DNA from: a bacterium endosymbiont of Escarpia laminata | GTDB taxonomy: Bacteria; Pseudomonadota; Gammaproteobacteria; Chromatiales; Chromatiaceae | DNA length: 53,689 nucleotides | Reading direction: 5' to 3' | NCBI GenBank assembly: GCA_003660235.1 | Contig: QGON01000046.1 | Coordinates: forward strand, 1 to 53,689 | Part shown: in pieces, positions 35,350 through 43,977 of the stretch | Layout: every line of letters begins with the position of its first letter | Position numbering within the stretch: position 1 is the first letter of the stretch | Translations under genes and position numbers: made by a program | The notes under the pieces: model-generated | The model's input: only the letters and a program-made list of their open reading frames with translations | What the model was told of the DNA's origin: nothing | Database searches by the model: none

Positions 35350-36048
35350 ATGCCCATCCCAAAACGTCCCACTATTTTTCAGCGTTTGCTGTTCGCCGCC
35401 TGTCTGACATCCATCTCCCCGGTTCACGCGACACTTGTCATCAACGAGGTCGATTATGATCAGCCAGGCAGCGACCAGGCGGAATTTATAGAACTGTTCA
35501 ACACAGGGGGCACCACCCTCAATCTTGACGACTACACACTGCAACTAATCAACGGGAGCAACAGCGCACCCTACCGAACCTACGACCTTCCCACTTTCAC
35601 CCTGGATACCAACGCCTACTTTGTGCTCTGCGGCAATGCCGGCAACGTACTCAACTGCGACTGGGATGTATCACCGAACAGCAACCTGATACAGAACGGA
35701 GCGCCCGACGCCATCGCCCTGTTTCTGGGAAATACCCTGATCGACAGTCTCAGTTATGAAGGAGATATCACTGGATATACTGAGATTTCTGGCAGCAACC
35801 TGGTCGACCCGTCAAATGCCGCCTTTCTCGGCCTTTCTCGCTCCCCGGACGGTATCGACACGAACAACAACAATCTCGATTTCAGTCAGGCCTGTATCAC
35901 CCCCGGCATGCGCAACAGCACCCAAGCAAACAGCTGCAGTGCACCTGTTAATCCAGTTGCCCTGCCGGAACCCTCAAGCTGGCTGATTATGATGGTGGGA
36001 TTGGTGGGTATGCTGCTGCCGAAGAGATTCCGCGAAAGAGAGATGTGA
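35350..36048 (+). CDS. Lamin-tail-domain protein with PEP-CTERM sorting signal
   Basis: This 232-residue exported protein has a signal peptide (IFQRLLFAACLTSISPVHA), then an LTD (lamin tail) domain from about residue 27 (LVINEVDYDQPGSDQAEFIE, then LFNTGGTTLNLDDYTLQL) to about 195. A C-terminal PEP-CTERM tripartite signal follows: LPEPSSW, then IMMVGLVGMLL, then KRFRERE. PEP-CTERM proteins are processed by exosortase (EpsH/XrtA) and associated with exopolysaccharide. Exosortase is not in the window. ATG 35350 is chosen because AAGGAG (35336-35341) stands eight bases before it. A gap of 146 bases follows uppP. Confidence 0.9.
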   Translation: MPIPKRPTIFQRLLFAACLTSISPVHATLVINEVDYDQPGSDQAEFIELFNTGGTTLNLDDYTLQLINGSNSAPYRTYDLPTFTLDTNAYFVLCGNAGNVLNCDWDVSPNSNLIQNGAPDAIALFLGNTLIDSLSYEGDITGYTEISGSNLVDPSNAAFLGLSRSPDGIDTNNNNLDFSQACITPGMRNSTQANSCSAPVNPVALPEPSSWLIMMVGLVGMLLPKRFREREM

Positions 36049-36053
36049 ACAGG

Positions 36054-36086
36054 GTTGCCCGATCCGCTACGCTTGATCGGGCCTAC
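36054..36086. repeat. Single REP unit
   Basis: GCCCGATC, loop CGCTACGCTT, GATCGGGC, followed by CTAC. This is one unit of the REP family described at 27793-27881, in minus orientation and unpaired. It lies between the PEP-CTERM gene and the SplB-like gene. Confidence 0.85.
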
Positions 36087-36142
36087 ATTTCTGCATCATC
36101 TCTCGCTTGCATGCCAATCCCCGCTTGCGTACAACTACGGCC

Positions 36143-37447
36143 ATGAGCAGCCAATCCGCTTACGCCGAAAAACTCCCCCGCCTGATCAATCAGACAGGCA
36201 TCGGAAAACTGCCTGAGGCACAGAGGGAATTTCTGCAGTCCCAGGCACTGATCTATCGCTTCACCCTGCAAGAGCTGCAACAACTGAACGAGATCAGCCT
36301 CGATCTGAACATGTGGCGGGAAGACCCTATCGAGCAGATCTGGCCGACAGATGTGTCCTCAGATCTGGCACCGAAGCAGAAACGGCAAGAGATTCTGGGA
36401 CTGATTCGGCGACATTGGGAAGATCTTCGCCAACAACCAAACCAGTATCCCGTCTCTTTTGACAAGACTGAATATCAGCCGGACAGAATCAAGCGGGTCA
36501 TGGTGGAAAGACCCAAACTCGGCCTAGGCTATTGTCCGGTGGCATCGTCCCGCACCCGTTGCTGCAACCTGCTGACACTGGATGCGGTGGAGAACTGCGG
36601 CTTCGACTGCAGCTACTGCAGCATCCAATCCTTCTATCATGGAGACGAGGTCCGCTTCGACAACCAATTCGCCGAAAAACTGGCCCAGCTCGAGATCGAT
36701 CCTGACCGGATCTATCACATCGGCACCGGGCAATCCTCCGACTCCCTGATGTGGGGCAACCAGGCAGGCATTCTCGATGCGCTGAGCCTTTTTGCCACTG
36801 AACACCCCAATGTCATTCTGGAGTTGAAGACCAAGTCGAAAAACATCAGCTACCTGGAAAAGAATCCGCTACCGGCGAATATCATCTGCACCTGGTCTCT
36901 CAATACCCAGACCCTGATTACCCATGAAGAGCACCTGAGCGCATCACTGGAGGATCGCCTGATGGCTGCCCGGCGGCTGGCGAACAAAGGCATCATCGTG
37001 GGCTTTCATCTCCACCCAATGATCCACTACGCCCGGTGGCGTGAAGACTACACTGAACTCTTTGAACGGATGACATCACCGTTCGACCCGGATGAGGTGG
37101 CTCTGGTCTCAATCGGCACCCTTACCTACATCAAACCGGTGATCAAAAAGCTGCGGGGCCGGAGAGACTTTCACAGCAAGATCCTGCAGATGCCAATGGT
37201 GGAGAGTGACGGCAAGCTCTCCTATCCGGAAGAGATAAAACTGGAGATGTTCTCCCACGCCTACCAGCAGCTTGCGCCCTGGCACGATAAAGTATTTTTC
37301 TACCTCTGCATGGAAAACCAACGTTTGTGGAAACCGGTCTTCGGTTTTGAATATGCGAGCAACGACGCGTTCGAGCTGGCGATGAAAGCAAGCTATCTGG
37401 CAAAGATCGAGCTGCACCGGCAAGGGTCTTGCTATTCGCAGGACTGA
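36143..37447 (+). CDS. SplB-like radical SAM protein
   Basis: This 434-residue radical SAM enzyme is similar to spore photoproduct lyase. Its cluster motif is CGFDCSYC (Cys152, Cys156, Cys159). The preceding block RVMVERPKLGLGYCPVASS and TRCCNLLTLDAVENCG fits SPL-type proteins. The downstream part shows LELKTKSKNISYLEKNP, ICTWSLNTQTLITHEE and GIIVGFHLHPMIHYARW. The organism is probably non-sporulating, so a role in DNA or RNA lesion repair is only inferred. ATG 36143 gives MSSQSAYAEKLPRLI; an earlier ATG at 36107 lacks support. The TGA at 37445-37447 lies inside the first arm of a REP unit (37440-37522). Confidence 0.85.
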   Translation: MSSQSAYAEKLPRLINQTGIGKLPEAQREFLQSQALIYRFTLQELQQLNEISLDLNMWREDPIEQIWPTDVSSDLAPKQKRQEILGLIRRHWEDLRQQPNQYPVSFDKTEYQPDRIKRVMVERPKLGLGYCPVASSRTRCCNLLTLDAVENCGFDCSYCSIQSFYHGDEVRFDNQFAEKLAQLEIDPDRIYHIGTGQSSDSLMWGNQAGILDALSLFATEHPNVILELKTKSKNISYLEKNPLPANIICTWSLNTQTLITHEEHLSASLEDRLMAARRLANKGIIVGFHLHPMIHYARWREDYTELFERMTSPFDPDEVALVSIGTLTYIKPVIKKLRGRRDFHSKILQMPMVESDGKLSYPEEIKLEMFSHAYQQLAPWHDKVFFYLCMENQRLWKPVFGFEYASNDAFELAMKASYLAKIELHRQGSCYSQD

Positions 37448-37522
37448 TCAAGCGTAGCGGATCAGGCAACAGACACGAAAAAAAGAGGGTGTTGCCGGTT
37501 CCGCAAGCTTGAACCGACCTAC
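37440..37522. repeat. Two-hairpin REP pair, divergent copy, 83 bp
   Basis: Hairpin 1 is CTGATC, loop AAGCGTAGCG, GATCAG (37444-37465); hairpin 2 is CCGGTTC, loop CGCAAGCTT, GAACCG, then ACCTAC (to 37522). It has the same architecture as the 89-bp copies but a shorter spacer and altered bases. The first hairpin overlaps the stop codon of the SplB-like gene. Confidence 0.8.
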
Positions 37523-37551
37523 GCTGAAGATTGCTCTAACCAGAAAATCTT

Positions 37552-38982
37552 ATGACACAAAACCAACTACTGATCGGCCTTACCTTCCTGTTCTATCTGA
37601 TTGCCATACTGGGGATCGGTATCCATGCCTGGCGGCGCACACGCAACCTTTCCGATTTCGTCCTCGGGGGGCGCCAACTTGGCAGTTGGGTGACCGCTCT
37701 GAGCGCCAGCGCCTCGGATATGAGCGGCTGGCTGCTGCTCGGTCTGCCGGGCTATGCCTATCTCTCCGGCGTGGAATCCATCTGGCTGGCAGGCGGCCTG
37801 TTGATCGGCACCTGGCTCAACTGGCGTTTCATCGCCGCACCATTACGACTCGCATCAGAGCAGGCAGGCAACGCCCTGACCCTGCCGGAGTATCTCTCCA
37901 CCCGTTTCGACGACAGGAGCGGCCTTATCCGCACCATCTCATCCCTCTTTATCCTGCTCTTTTTCCTCTTCTACACCAGTTCCGGACTGGTGGCCGGTGG
38001 CAAGCTTTTCGAATCAGTATTTGGTCTGCCCTATCACTGGGCTGTGGCGGCAGGCACCCTCACCATTATCCTCTATACCTCTTTTGGTGGTTTTCTCGCA
38101 GTCTCTTGGACCGACCTGCTGCAGGGACTGATGATGGCGGCGGCACTGCTCATCGTGCCGCTGATGGCATTCGGAGAGCTGGGCGGAACAGCACATACCC
38201 TCCAGCGCATCGCCGAGTTTAACCCGGCACTGCTTGACCCATTCACCGACAACAAGGGCGTACCCCTCGGCTGGATAACCATCGCCTCCCTGCTTGCCTG
38301 GGGTCTGGGCTACTTCGGGCAACCTCACATCCTGGCCCGTTTCAAAGCGATCCGGCATGTGGCGCAGATTCCAACAGCCCGGCGCATTGCCATCACCTGG
38401 GTGCTGTTGACCCTGACGGCAGCCTGCCTGGTGGGTCTGACGGGTATCCCGGTGTTTGAGACACCGCTGGCCGACCCGGAGCGGGTGTTCATCCACCTGG
38501 TGGATCTACTCTTCCATCCGTTGATTGCCGGCATTTGTCTCGCCGCTATCCTGGCGGCCATCATGAGTACCGCCGATTCCCAACTGCTGGTGGCCTCCAG
38601 CGCATTCACCGGAGACCTCTACAAAGGCCTTTTCCGCTGTAACGCAAACGATCGCGAGTTGATGATCACCGGCCGACTGGCAGTCGTCGGCATTGCCGCC
38701 ATCGCCTTTATGCTTGCACTTGATCCCGACAGCAGTGTGCTCGACCTGGTCTCTTACGCCTGGGCGGGATTCGGTGCCGCCTTCGGACCCGCCATCCTCT
38801 TCTCGCTCTACTGGAAACCCATGACCCGCAATGGCGCACTCGCCGGTATCATCCTCGGTGGACTGACCGTGGTCATCTGGAAACAGCTGTCAGGAGGAAT
38901 CTTCGATCTCTATGAGATATTGCCAGGCATCGTCGTTTCAATAGCCGGTATACTGATTTTCAGCAGGAATCGCCATATATAA
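37552..38982 (+). CDS. putP: Sodium/proline symporter
   Basis: This 476-residue solute:sodium symporter has about 13 hydrophobic helices. Family landmarks are SDFVLGGRQLGSWVTALSAS, ASDMSGWLLLGLPG, AGGLLIGTWLNWRFIA, LPEYLSTRF, YTSSGLVAGGKLFESVFGL, GYFGQPHILARFKAI and AAIMSTADSQLLVASSA, which agree with PutP. It imports L-proline with Na+ as carbon/nitrogen source or osmolyte. Related SSS members carry pantothenate or other substrates, but PutP is the best fit. ATG 37552 is preceded by a weak leader (AGAAAATCTT). It begins 30 bases after a REP pair, so an independent promoter near 37525 is likely. Confidence 0.92.
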   Translation: MTQNQLLIGLTFLFYLIAILGIGIHAWRRTRNLSDFVLGGRQLGSWVTALSASASDMSGWLLLGLPGYAYLSGVESIWLAGGLLIGTWLNWRFIAAPLRLASEQAGNALTLPEYLSTRFDDRSGLIRTISSLFILLFFLFYTSSGLVAGGKLFESVFGLPYHWAVAAGTLTIILYTSFGGFLAVSWTDLLQGLMMAAALLIVPLMAFGELGGTAHTLQRIAEFNPALLDPFTDNKGVPLGWITIASLLAWGLGYFGQPHILARFKAIRHVAQIPTARRIAITWVLLTLTAACLVGLTGIPVFETPLADPERVFIHLVDLLFHPLIAGICLAAILAAIMSTADSQLLVASSAFTGDLYKGLFRCNANDRELMITGRLAVVGIAAIAFMLALDPDSSVLDLVSYAWAGFGAAFGPAILFSLYWKPMTRNGALAGIILGGLTVVIWKQLSGGIFDLYEILPGIVVSIAGILIFSRNRHI

Positions 38983-39079
38983 ATGAAGACTAAATACTCC
39001 AGCACAATTGATTTTTGCCCTGACCCCTTCAATATTTTCTTGGTAAAATAACAAGGTTGGAGTTAAGGAAAGAATCAAA

Positions 39080-39979
39080 ATGGAAGTATTAATATTTGGC
39101 GGCACACTCTTCATGGGGAAAATTCTCTGTGAAAAACTGTTCGCCAATGGACACAAACTAACGATAGTTTCCAGAAGAAAACCAGATAACCTGACCGAAT
39201 TTGAATATATAAACGCTGACAGAAAATCGTATCCACAGTTAGCGACCAAGTTACGAAACCGCTCGTTCGATACTGTCATCGATATGCTCAACTACTCCTC
39301 TTTCGACTCATCAGTCATCGAGAAACTGATCAATCAGGAGATTATCTCGTGCGGCCACTATATTTTTACTTCTTCATCTCACGTATACCTCCCTGAAGGA
39401 GGAAAGGAATTGGTGGAGAGTGCATTTGATCCATTCACCTATAACTCGACAGTAAGTGACAGACCAAAAATCTCCTACAGCGAAGGCAAGAGGAGGGCTG
39501 AAGCATATCTCTTCCAAAACATGGTGGGAATGCCGATCACTGCAATTAGACTCCCTGTCGCGCTTGGCACCAATGACCCCTCCGAACGTTTCACCAATTT
39601 ATTTGAAAAAATCCTGGATAAAAAACACGTTCCACTTTCAAGCAGCGCACAACCAATAAGCCTGGTCTGGGCCAATGACATCGCTGATTTCCTCTATTGG
39701 ACAGCCACAAAAAAACTCTCTGGCATATATAATGCGTGCTCCCCTGAAACGTTCACGGAAGGCGAAATATATGAATTTTTTCTTTCTATACTAAAATCCA
39801 AAAAAAAGATCACCAGAATTAACTACAGGCGTGAAAAGAGACCTTTTTATTCAAAAGTACCTTTAACCCTGGATTGCTCAAATGCCACATCGCAAGGATT
39901 CAATTTCACTCCAGCCTTCGATTGGATCAGACTTGAGGTTTCTCAATTACTATCAAAACGGGGATACAATCCCAGTTGA
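39080..39979 (+). CDS. NAD-dependent epimerase/reductase (CSP41/GGTxFxG type)
   Basis: This 299-residue SDR-like protein has an N-terminal GGTLFMG dinucleotide-binding turn (GGTxFxG rather than GxxGxxG), as in the CSP41/sugar-nucleotide epimerase subgroup. It continues with SSHVYLPEGG, the ISYSEGKRRAE YxxxK pair and IRLPVALGTNDPSERF. ATG 39080 follows AAGGAAAGAATCAAA. The gene is clearly more AT-rich than its surroundings, uses rarer codons and stands alone between putP and the convergent deacetylase-like gene, which suggests transfer from another genome. The substrate is unknown; a sugar nucleotide is likely. Confidence 0.85.
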   Translation: MEVLIFGGTLFMGKILCEKLFANGHKLTIVSRRKPDNLTEFEYINADRKSYPQLATKLRNRSFDTVIDMLNYSSFDSSVIEKLINQEIISCGHYIFTSSSHVYLPEGGKELVESAFDPFTYNSTVSDRPKISYSEGKRRAEAYLFQNMVGMPITAIRLPVALGTNDPSERFTNLFEKILDKKHVPLSSSAQPISLVWANDIADFLYWTATKKLSGIYNACSPETFTEGEIYEFFLSILKSKKKITRINYRREKRPFYSKVPLTLDCSNATSQGFNFTPAFDWIRLEVSQLLSKRGYNPS

Positions 39980-39994
39980 ATTCAGGTTGGTATA

Positions 39995-41206
39995 TTAGTT
40001 CAGATCAGGGAAGGTCAACTTCTTCCAGGGGATAGAGATACTGGTCCTGCCGGTTTCATCCGGGCCATTGATCTCGATGTTTTTCACCGGTTCATTATCA
40101 ATTGTCAGTCGGATGGATTCAGGTTTTTCAGTGTAGATAGTCAGACCCGACAGATCATATTTCGCTCCACCTGTAACGAGATTGATCAGTATCAGACCAC
40201 CGTCCTCGCTCTCTTCGACATGGATCTGCTCCGTCATCTTCGTGTACTGCAACAACCGGTAGGTCGTGGCGACAAGAATCTCCTGGCGGTCGACGTACCC
40301 TTTAAGCCGGCGAAACCCGTTGCGGGTCGCCTCGGAGAAGATCTCTGCCCTGTCTGCGATCTTGCCAAGATGAGTATAGATAATGCTTTTGGCCCGCTTG
40401 CGTGACAGGGTCGACAGCACCCTGTCCGTCAACACCTCGGGAATACCCTGGGCGGTCTCCCCCGCACTCACACCACCCCAATGGGGATTGCAGCGCATGA
40501 ACTCGGTCACCGATTCACCGCTGCGCAGGCTGGCAGGATAGATCAAGCGGTTGCCTTTGTGCAGCGCATATTTTGGATGATTCTTGAGCGCCAGCAGGCT
40601 TTTGACGAAATCCTTCAGAATCGTCTTTGCCGCCGGCACCGCATTTTTTATCGACCAAAGCCCACCATACCCCTTCGCGCAATCCTGACCGATGACGCTG
40701 GTGACGCGACCCCGCCAGACATATCGTACGCCGTGCCGATAGGTAAGATCGGAGTGGAAGGCATCATGCCCTTCGAGATCCCCTTTGCCAAACATAATAC
40801 CGGGATCGAAGTTAGTGGCCGCCTTGGAGTGGTCCACCCAAACCTTGATGCAGCAGTCATGTGATTCCAACTCATTCAGCGCCCGTTCCACATAACCTCT
40901 ATCCACCGCAAGATCGCCATAGGAGTGAAAACAGTCGATATGACCGGAGCGGATCAAACGCCGTGCATTCTCCCGACCCTCATCATCGGTATTCCAGTAG
41001 GCGAACTGGTTTTCCGGCATATCGAAATAGAGCGTATTGCCGATCTCCAGCCCGACACCCGGTCCCATCGCCGTCTCCTCTTCGGTATTGAGGAATCTGG
41101 CGATTTCAAAATACTCCCGCCTGCCCGGCGTCTCATCCAGATCGCTGCAGATTGCCAACATCGCGTGGTAAGGATAGGGGATCTTCCTGATTTTTGGGTC
41201 GGTCAT
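39995..41206 (-). CDS. Polysaccharide deacetylase-like protein
   Basis: This 403-residue protein starts MTDPKIRKIPYPYHAMLAIC SDLDE (start ATG 41206). The early acidic pair (SDLDET), the HSYGD segment and later histidines (VWVDHSK, YTHLGKIADR) are reminiscent of the NodB-type carbohydrate esterase fold, but the complete metal-binding pattern is not obvious. The C-terminal about 80 residues look like a beta-rich carbohydrate-binding appendage (DLSGLTIYTEKPESIRLTID). No signal peptide is visible, so it may act in the cytosol. It is convergent with the AT-rich epimerase, 15 bases apart, but itself has normal composition. Function is an inference; the family is not certain. Confidence 0.6.
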   Translation of the reverse strand: MTDPKIRKIPYPYHAMLAICSDLDETPGRREYFEIARFLNTEEETAMGPGVGLEIGNTLYFDMPENQFAYWNTDDEGRENARRLIRSGHIDCFHSYGDLAVDRGYVERALNELESHDCCIKVWVDHSKAATNFDPGIMFGKGDLEGHDAFHSDLTYRHGVRYVWRGRVTSVIGQDCAKGYGGLWSIKNAVPAAKTILKDFVKSLLALKNHPKYALHKGNRLIYPASLRSGESVTEFMRCNPHWGGVSAGETAQGIPEVLTDRVLSTLSRKRAKSIIYTHLGKIADRAEIFSEATRNGFRRLKGYVDRQEILVATTYRLLQYTKMTEQIHVEESEDGGLILINLVTGGAKYDLSGLTIYTEKPESIRLTIDNEPVKNIEINGPDETGRTSISIPWKKLTFPDLN

Positions 41207-41282
41207 GATTGCAGAGCCAGTCGGGTCTTCTTGATTATTTTTCAGCACGGATCGCCGCACACCGGTTCGATTCTTTTACGCT

Positions 41283-43238
41283 TCACTGGTTTTCCGAAAC
41301 CGGTGGCGTCGGATTTTCCTGCACACCATCGTGATAGGCAAAAAAACGTTTCACATTATTGAAATCACGGCTCTTTGTCATCGGTGGCAGGCTCTTGATA
41401 AAAACTTTTCCGTAGGGTTTGCTGAGCAGACGTGGATCGCAAAGCACCAGCACACCACGATCCTTCTCATCCCGGATCAGTCGTCCGGCACCCTGTTTCA
41501 GTGCGATCGCCGCCTGGGGCAGTTGAAACGTCATGAAGGGGTTGCCACCCCGCGCCCGCAGTGCGTCGATCCTCGCCTGCAGGACGGGATCACCCGGCGA
41601 GGCAAAGGGCAGCTTGTCGATGATCACACAGGAGAGCGCATCACCCCGCACATCCACCCCCTCCCAGAAACTGGAGGTTCCCAGCAGCACCGCATTGCCG
41701 AGGCTGCGGAACTGCTCCAGGAGTTCGCTACGGGGTGCGGTCCCCTGTACCAGCATGGGAAATTCGATACGATCCTGCAGATAATCGGCCGCCTCCTGCA
41801 GGGCGCGATGGCTGGTGAAGAGCAGAAAGGCGCGGCCACCGCTCGCTTCCAGAATAGGGATGGAGAGATCGGAGACGGTGCGGTTGAACTCGGGGTTGCT
41901 GGGTTCCGGCAGGTCACTGGGCACATACCAGAGCGCCTGTTTCGGATAGTCGAAGGGGCTGTCCCAGCAGTGGGTCTCGGCATCCTCCAGCCCCAACTGA
42001 TTGGCAAAGTGGCTGAAACTGCCCCCCACCGCCAGGGTTGCGGAGGTAAATATCCAGGCCGCCGGATTGTTCGCCATTCGCTCCCGAAAGATAGCGGAGA
42101 TCTCCAGCGGCGTCCGGTTGAGTCGGAAGCTCTGGCGCTGGGTCTCGAACCAGCGGATATCCTGTGTCTCATTCTCATCGAAGAGTTGATCCAGACGGGA
42201 TGACAACTCCTTGCAGCGGTCGCGGCAGCTGTCGAGCCCCTTGCCCCGTCCTGCGATCGCTTCGAGCATGTCACCCAGAATCGACAGCTCGCTGCGCAAC
42301 CGCTCCAGCCCGGCCTCCACTGCCGGGTTGTTCTCCACATCGGACCAGGCGCCACGCCGCATCTCCAGACCAAAGGCGAGACGCAGATCCCGGGTGACCT
42401 GTTTCAGACGATCGGCCTGCTCCACGATCTTCGGCAGATCCCCCGCCTCACGGTGATACTCCGACACTGTGTCCCTGGCCAGATCGAGCAACTGACGGCC
42501 GCTCAGACTCATGCCGAAGAAGTTACCCGCCACATCCGGCAGTTGATGCGCCTCGTCCAGGATAAAGCAGTCTGCACTCGGCAACAGTTCTCCGAATCCC
42601 TCATCCTTCAGCGCCATATCGGCACAGAGCAGATGGTGATTGATCACCACCAGATCCGCCTCCTGGGCGCGTCGCCGCGCTTCCACCAGATGGCACTTGC
42701 TGTAGGCGGGACACTCCTGACCCAGGCAGTTCTCAGTGGTGGAGGTCACCATCGGCCAGATGCCGGCGTCTTCAGGGATCGCCGACATCTCGGCGACATC
42801 GCCGCTTCTGGTCTGGCCCGACCAGCTGCGCACCTGCTGCAGTTGATCGCTCTGCTCGGCAGTCAAACGCCGATCCTCCAGCATGGCTGTCTCCATGCGG
42901 TGGGTACAGAGGTAGTTGGCACGCCCTTTGAGCAGGGCGACGGAGACAGGGCTGGAGAGGCTCTCCCGCACCAGTGGCAGATCCCGATGGAACAGCTGGT
43001 CCTGCAGATTCTTGGTACCGGTGGATACGATGACTTTGAGACCCGACATCAGCGCCGGTACCAGATAGGCAAAGGTCTTGCCCGTACCCGTACCCGCCTC
43101 GCAGATGAGAACCCCGCCATCGTTCAGGATGCGGCTGATCGTTTCCGCCATCTCCTGTTGCTGCGGGCGATGGGAGAAGCCGTCGATGCGCCGGGCGAGC
43201 CAGCCGTCAGACCCAAAGATATCGGCAATATCGGTCAT
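41283..43238 (-). CDS. yoaA: DinG/YoaA-family ATP-dependent DNA helicase
   Basis: This 651-residue 5'-3' superfamily 2 helicase (XPD type) acts on damaged DNA or R-loops. Walker A is CEAGTGTGKTFAYLVP and motif II is LDEAH (228-231). Four cysteines (111, 171, 176, 182) are spaced as for the [4Fe-4S] cluster. Later motifs are TSATL, TSSFWEGVDVRGDALSCVI and QGAGRLIRDEKDRGVLVL. In E. coli, YoaA (636 residues) and DinG (716) are the close relatives; the length fits YoaA. ATG 43238 is the first methionine. It overlaps no neighbour; the deacetylase-like gene starts 77 bases downstream. Confidence 0.92.
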   Translation of the reverse strand: MTDIADIFGSDGWLARRIDGFSHRPQQQEMAETISRILNDGGVLICEAGTGTGKTFAYLVPALMSGLKVIVSTGTKNLQDQLFHRDLPLVRESLSSPVSVALLKGRANYLCTHRMETAMLEDRRLTAEQSDQLQQVRSWSGQTRSGDVAEMSAIPEDAGIWPMVTSTTENCLGQECPAYSKCHLVEARRRAQEADLVVINHHLLCADMALKDEGFGELLPSADCFILDEAHQLPDVAGNFFGMSLSGRQLLDLARDTVSEYHREAGDLPKIVEQADRLKQVTRDLRLAFGLEMRRGAWSDVENNPAVEAGLERLRSELSILGDMLEAIAGRGKGLDSCRDRCKELSSRLDQLFDENETQDIRWFETQRQSFRLNRTPLEISAIFRERMANNPAAWIFTSATLAVGGSFSHFANQLGLEDAETHCWDSPFDYPKQALWYVPSDLPEPSNPEFNRTVSDLSIPILEASGGRAFLLFTSHRALQEAADYLQDRIEFPMLVQGTAPRSELLEQFRSLGNAVLLGTSSFWEGVDVRGDALSCVIIDKLPFASPGDPVLQARIDALRARGGNPFMTFQLPQAAIALKQGAGRLIRDEKDRGVLVLCDPRLLSKPYGKVFIKSLPPMTKSRDFNNVKRFFAYHDGVQENPTPPVSENQ

Positions 43239-43277
43239 GAAGCATTTCCCGGATGCGCCTGGATAACAATCAAGGTT

Positions 43278-43775
43278 TCAGCCGGACTGGTTGCCCCAGA
43301 CCTCGGATTCGAGTCCATCCTCACGGGTCCAGACCAGGCGGCCGATGATCTTGAAACGGGCCACAGACATGGCGCCACGCTTGGCCCGGCTGCTGCTGGA
43401 GTCATTGACGAACTCGAGGATCTCATCCTTATCCGCCTCGTAGATCTCGTAGGGTTCATAATCCTCGTCCATGAGTACCAGCACCACGCTGTCCCACTCC
43501 CGATCGAGTTTGAGTTGACCGATACGTTGTCCGGACTTGCTCTCGTCGAAGATGGTGCGGGATTTTATCTGCACCCGCCAGCCGTCCCGTGACGGGTCGA
43601 TGGCATTGTAGCCAGTCTCGCCCTCGGGGCGCGGTTTCAGCCGCAGCAATTTTACTGCGTCATGTTCGGCAATCTCATTGCTGATGCCGGGCAGTGGCTT
43701 GCCCATGGTGCGACGATACTCTGCCGCGAGCAGACGGGCCTGGGCGATCAGTTTGTCGACGGCGTAGACACTCAA
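43278..43775 (-). CDS. Hypothetical protein, nuclease-fold-like
   Basis: This 165-residue cytosolic protein starts MSVYAVDKLIAQARLLAAEY. A central segment (YNAIDPSRDGWRVQIKSRTI) resembles the D-x(n)-QxK core of the PD-(D/E)XK nuclease fold, and it is followed by LDREWDSVVLVLMDEDYEPY, a strand-helix pattern of the same fold. The tail DSSSSRAKRGAMSVARFKII is basic. No catalytic claim is made. It lies 39 bases upstream of the helicase gene on the same strand, so the two may be cotranscribed. Confidence 0.7.
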   Translation of the reverse strand: MSVYAVDKLIAQARLLAAEYRRTMGKPLPGISNEIAEHDAVKLLRLKPRPEGETGYNAIDPSRDGWRVQIKSRTIFDESKSGQRIGQLKLDREWDSVVLVLMDEDYEPYEIYEADKDEILEFVNDSSSSRAKRGAMSVARFKIIGRLVWTREDGLESEVWGNQSG

Positions 43776-43872
43776 GCCGGGTTCCTCGTGGGCATTTTAT
43801 AGGGTGAATTGTATCTGAATGTGGGGGTTGTGGCACAGGAGAAAAGACTGGTGGTTATCTTTGTCATTCAGA

Positions 43873-43961
43873 TGTAGGCCCGATCAAGCGCAGCGGATCG
43901 GGCAACCCCGTTTTAATCAAACGCATCGGCTGCCGGTTCCGCTGCGCTTGAACCGGCCTAC
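43873..43961. repeat. Two-hairpin REP pair, copy 2, 89 bp
   Basis: GTAGG, CCCGATC, loop AAGCGCAGCG, GATCGGG; then a spacer; then CCGGTTC, loop CGCTGCGCTT, GAACCGG, CCTAC. It is the same length as copies at 27793-27881 and 49705-49793. It sits between the start of the hypothetical gene at 43775 and the end of mrcB. Confidence 0.9.
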
Positions 43962-43977
43962 TGTTTGGGTATTCGAG

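Noticed and set aside
42453-43592. 379-codon plus frame
   Set aside because: Antisense to the helicase and the small hypothetical gene; spans two real genes, so it is a shadow.
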